Assembly: GCA_003557585.1 (NCBI GenBank)
Contig: PWOE01000061.1
Coordinates: 1 to 6,797, forward strand
Origin: Candidatus Nealsoniibacteriota bacterium
Lineage (GTDB): Bacteria; Patescibacteriota; Minisyncoccia; Minisyncoccales; CSSED10-335
Direction of reading: 5' to 3'
DNA length: 6,797 nucleotides
Positions 6,100 through 6,797 of the stretch are shown here, in pieces. The notes beneath the pieces are model-generated. The model had not been told where the DNA came from. It worked only from the letters and a program-made list of their open reading frames with translations, and did not search any database. The position numbers were made by a program, and so were the translations under genes. Within the stretch, counting starts at the first letter, position 1. Each line of letters begins with the position of its first letter.

Positions 6100-6797
6100 T
6101 CAAATCCCTAACCTGTAAAACGATTCGTAAAAGAAATACCGGTCAATGAATGCGGCAACGATTATTAGTATAAATGCCAGTTTTTTAAGATTCCCGGATC
6201 GTGTCGGTTGTGCAGTGGGTTTAAGTACCTGCCAGATCAGAAGAATACATCCGGTGAACCAGAGTATCCAGGGCAGGAGTATGGCGGTAAGGGGAATTTG
6301 CGGTACAAAGGCAATATTCTCATCCGGAACTGTTGATCCTGCCAGAAATGATCCTGCCAGTCTGATAAGCAATGCTGCAGAAATGATCCCTGCAAAAATA
6401 TATAGTATGCGGGAATTATCAGAATATAGTGGTTTAATCTGACTTAGACCGGGAAATATCAGCAGGAATCCTATACCGGTAATGAAACCACCGGTAAAAA
6501 ACCTGATAAGGGTATGGGGAGTATTCCACGCTGGAACAGTTGGCAGAATATAAATCCTTGCCATGGTATAAATCAGCAGCCATCCTGCCACAGTAGTAAG
6601 CAAAAGCAGCCAGGGTGATTTTAATACCACCTTGCCCGGATGCCAAATCTGGATGGCAGTGATGGCAAGCAGTCCCGTGAAGATGGATACCATCAATATT
6701 TCGCGACTCAGCCACGAATGTTTCAGGTTGCTCAGGGCATAGACTGATGCCAATGGAGCCGACAGGTGAAAAAAGGATGCAAGCATGGCAACCACCA
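6100..6797 (-). CDS. DmsC-type membrane anchor subunit of a molybdopterin oxidoreductase, C-terminal part
   Basis: This is a hydrophobic minus-strand gene whose 5' end lies beyond the right edge. About 231 codons are visible, ending in TGA at 6102-6100. The GTG at 6795 is probably internal, because the visible part begins at the segment that in E. coli DmsC reads IASMLHLGSP (here LASFFHLSAP, residues 5-14), about 60 residues into the protein. Other matches are SREI (30-33), ARIYILPTVPAWNTP (79-93) and the ending DRYFFY (218-223). Six further membrane helices are seen, near residues 33-52, 61-84, 95-118, 129-153, 167-193 and 204-224. In the family this subunit anchors a catalytic subunit and a [4Fe-4S] subunit and oxidises menaquinol for anaerobic respiration. 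The substrate cannot be told from the anchor alone. It runs towards proA and is not part of the amino-acid operon. Confidence 0.82.
   Translation of the reverse strand, partial: VVAMLASFFHLSAPLASVYALSNLKHSWLSREILMVSIFTGLLAITAIQIWHPGKVVLKSPWLLLLTTVAGWLLIYTMARIYILPTVPAWNTPHTLIRFFTGGFITGIGFLLIFPGLSQIKPLYSDNSRILYIFAGIISAALLIRLAGSFLAGSTVPDENIAFVPQIPLTAILLPWILWFTGCILLIWQVLKPTAQPTRSGNLKKLAFILIIVAAFIDRYFFYESFYRLGI
6334..6360 (-). repeat. In-frame 15-bp tandem duplication inside the dmsC-like gene
   Basis: TGATCCTGCCAG occurs at 6334-6345 and again at 6349-6360, separated by AAA, giving a 15-bp period. On the coding strand it encodes LAGSF followed by LAGST (residues 146-155 of the visible protein), at the end of a predicted membrane helix and into the next loop. 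The frame is kept, so it looks like a small recent or tolerated duplication. Confidence 0.6.

Noticed and set aside
5941..6111. Open frame continuing in phase after the proA stop (ending DFYLAWMAINLKTDSNP)
   Set aside because: It has no plausible start, the ProA protein is already full length at its stop, and the region overlaps the hairpin/T-run and the end of the convergent gene.
6146..6442. Plus-strand open frame of 98 codons across the right-hand gene
   Set aside because: It is antisense to the DmsC-like gene, whose helices and conserved motifs are clear, and it has no recognisable features.

Overview
The window looks like a chromosomal stretch from a member of the Bacteroidota, probably Bacteroidales or Marinilabiliales-like. 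This is inferred from AT-rich leaders without Shine-Dalgarno sequences, from the style of the ArgG, ArgH and ProA proteins, and from an ArgR-led arginine/proline cluster. No rRNA, tRNA or phylogenetic marker is present to confirm it.

Layout. Positions 1-185 are the 3' end of argR, the arginine-sensing domain of the arginine repressor. A 169-bp AT-rich gap with a perfect 8-bp inverted repeat follows. Then comes a run of co-directional plus-strand genes: argG (argininosuccinate synthase), argH (argininosuccinate lyase), a diverged glutamate 5-kinase paralogue (called proB' here), an intact short proB (glutamate 5-kinase) and proA (glutamate-5-semialdehyde dehydrogenase). Spacings are 27, 24, 10 and 101 bp, so at least argG-argH-proB'-proB is probably one transcript; proA may also have its own signals. 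After proA, a 159-bp convergent gap holds a short hairpin followed by T-rich sequence (a candidate terminator), inside what may be a worn dispersed palindromic repeat. The right end is the 3' part of a minus-strand gene for a DmsC-type membrane anchor of a molybdopterin oxidoreductase, unrelated to the amino-acid cluster and cut by the window edge.

How the genes fit together. ArgG and ArgH convert citrulline plus aspartate to arginine and fumarate. ProB and ProA convert glutamate through glutamyl phosphate to glutamate-5-semialdehyde, the proline precursor. Both pathways draw on glutamate, and the adjacent argR suggests common arginine control.

The most notable object is proB' (3004-3747). 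It is an uninterrupted, tandem paralogue of glutamate 5-kinase that keeps much of the fold and most glutamate-site residues, but has lost both catalytic lysines, the nucleotide-site motifs and the GTGG loop. It looks like a pseudokinase encoded 10 bp ahead of the active enzyme, and could be a regulatory partner of ProB.
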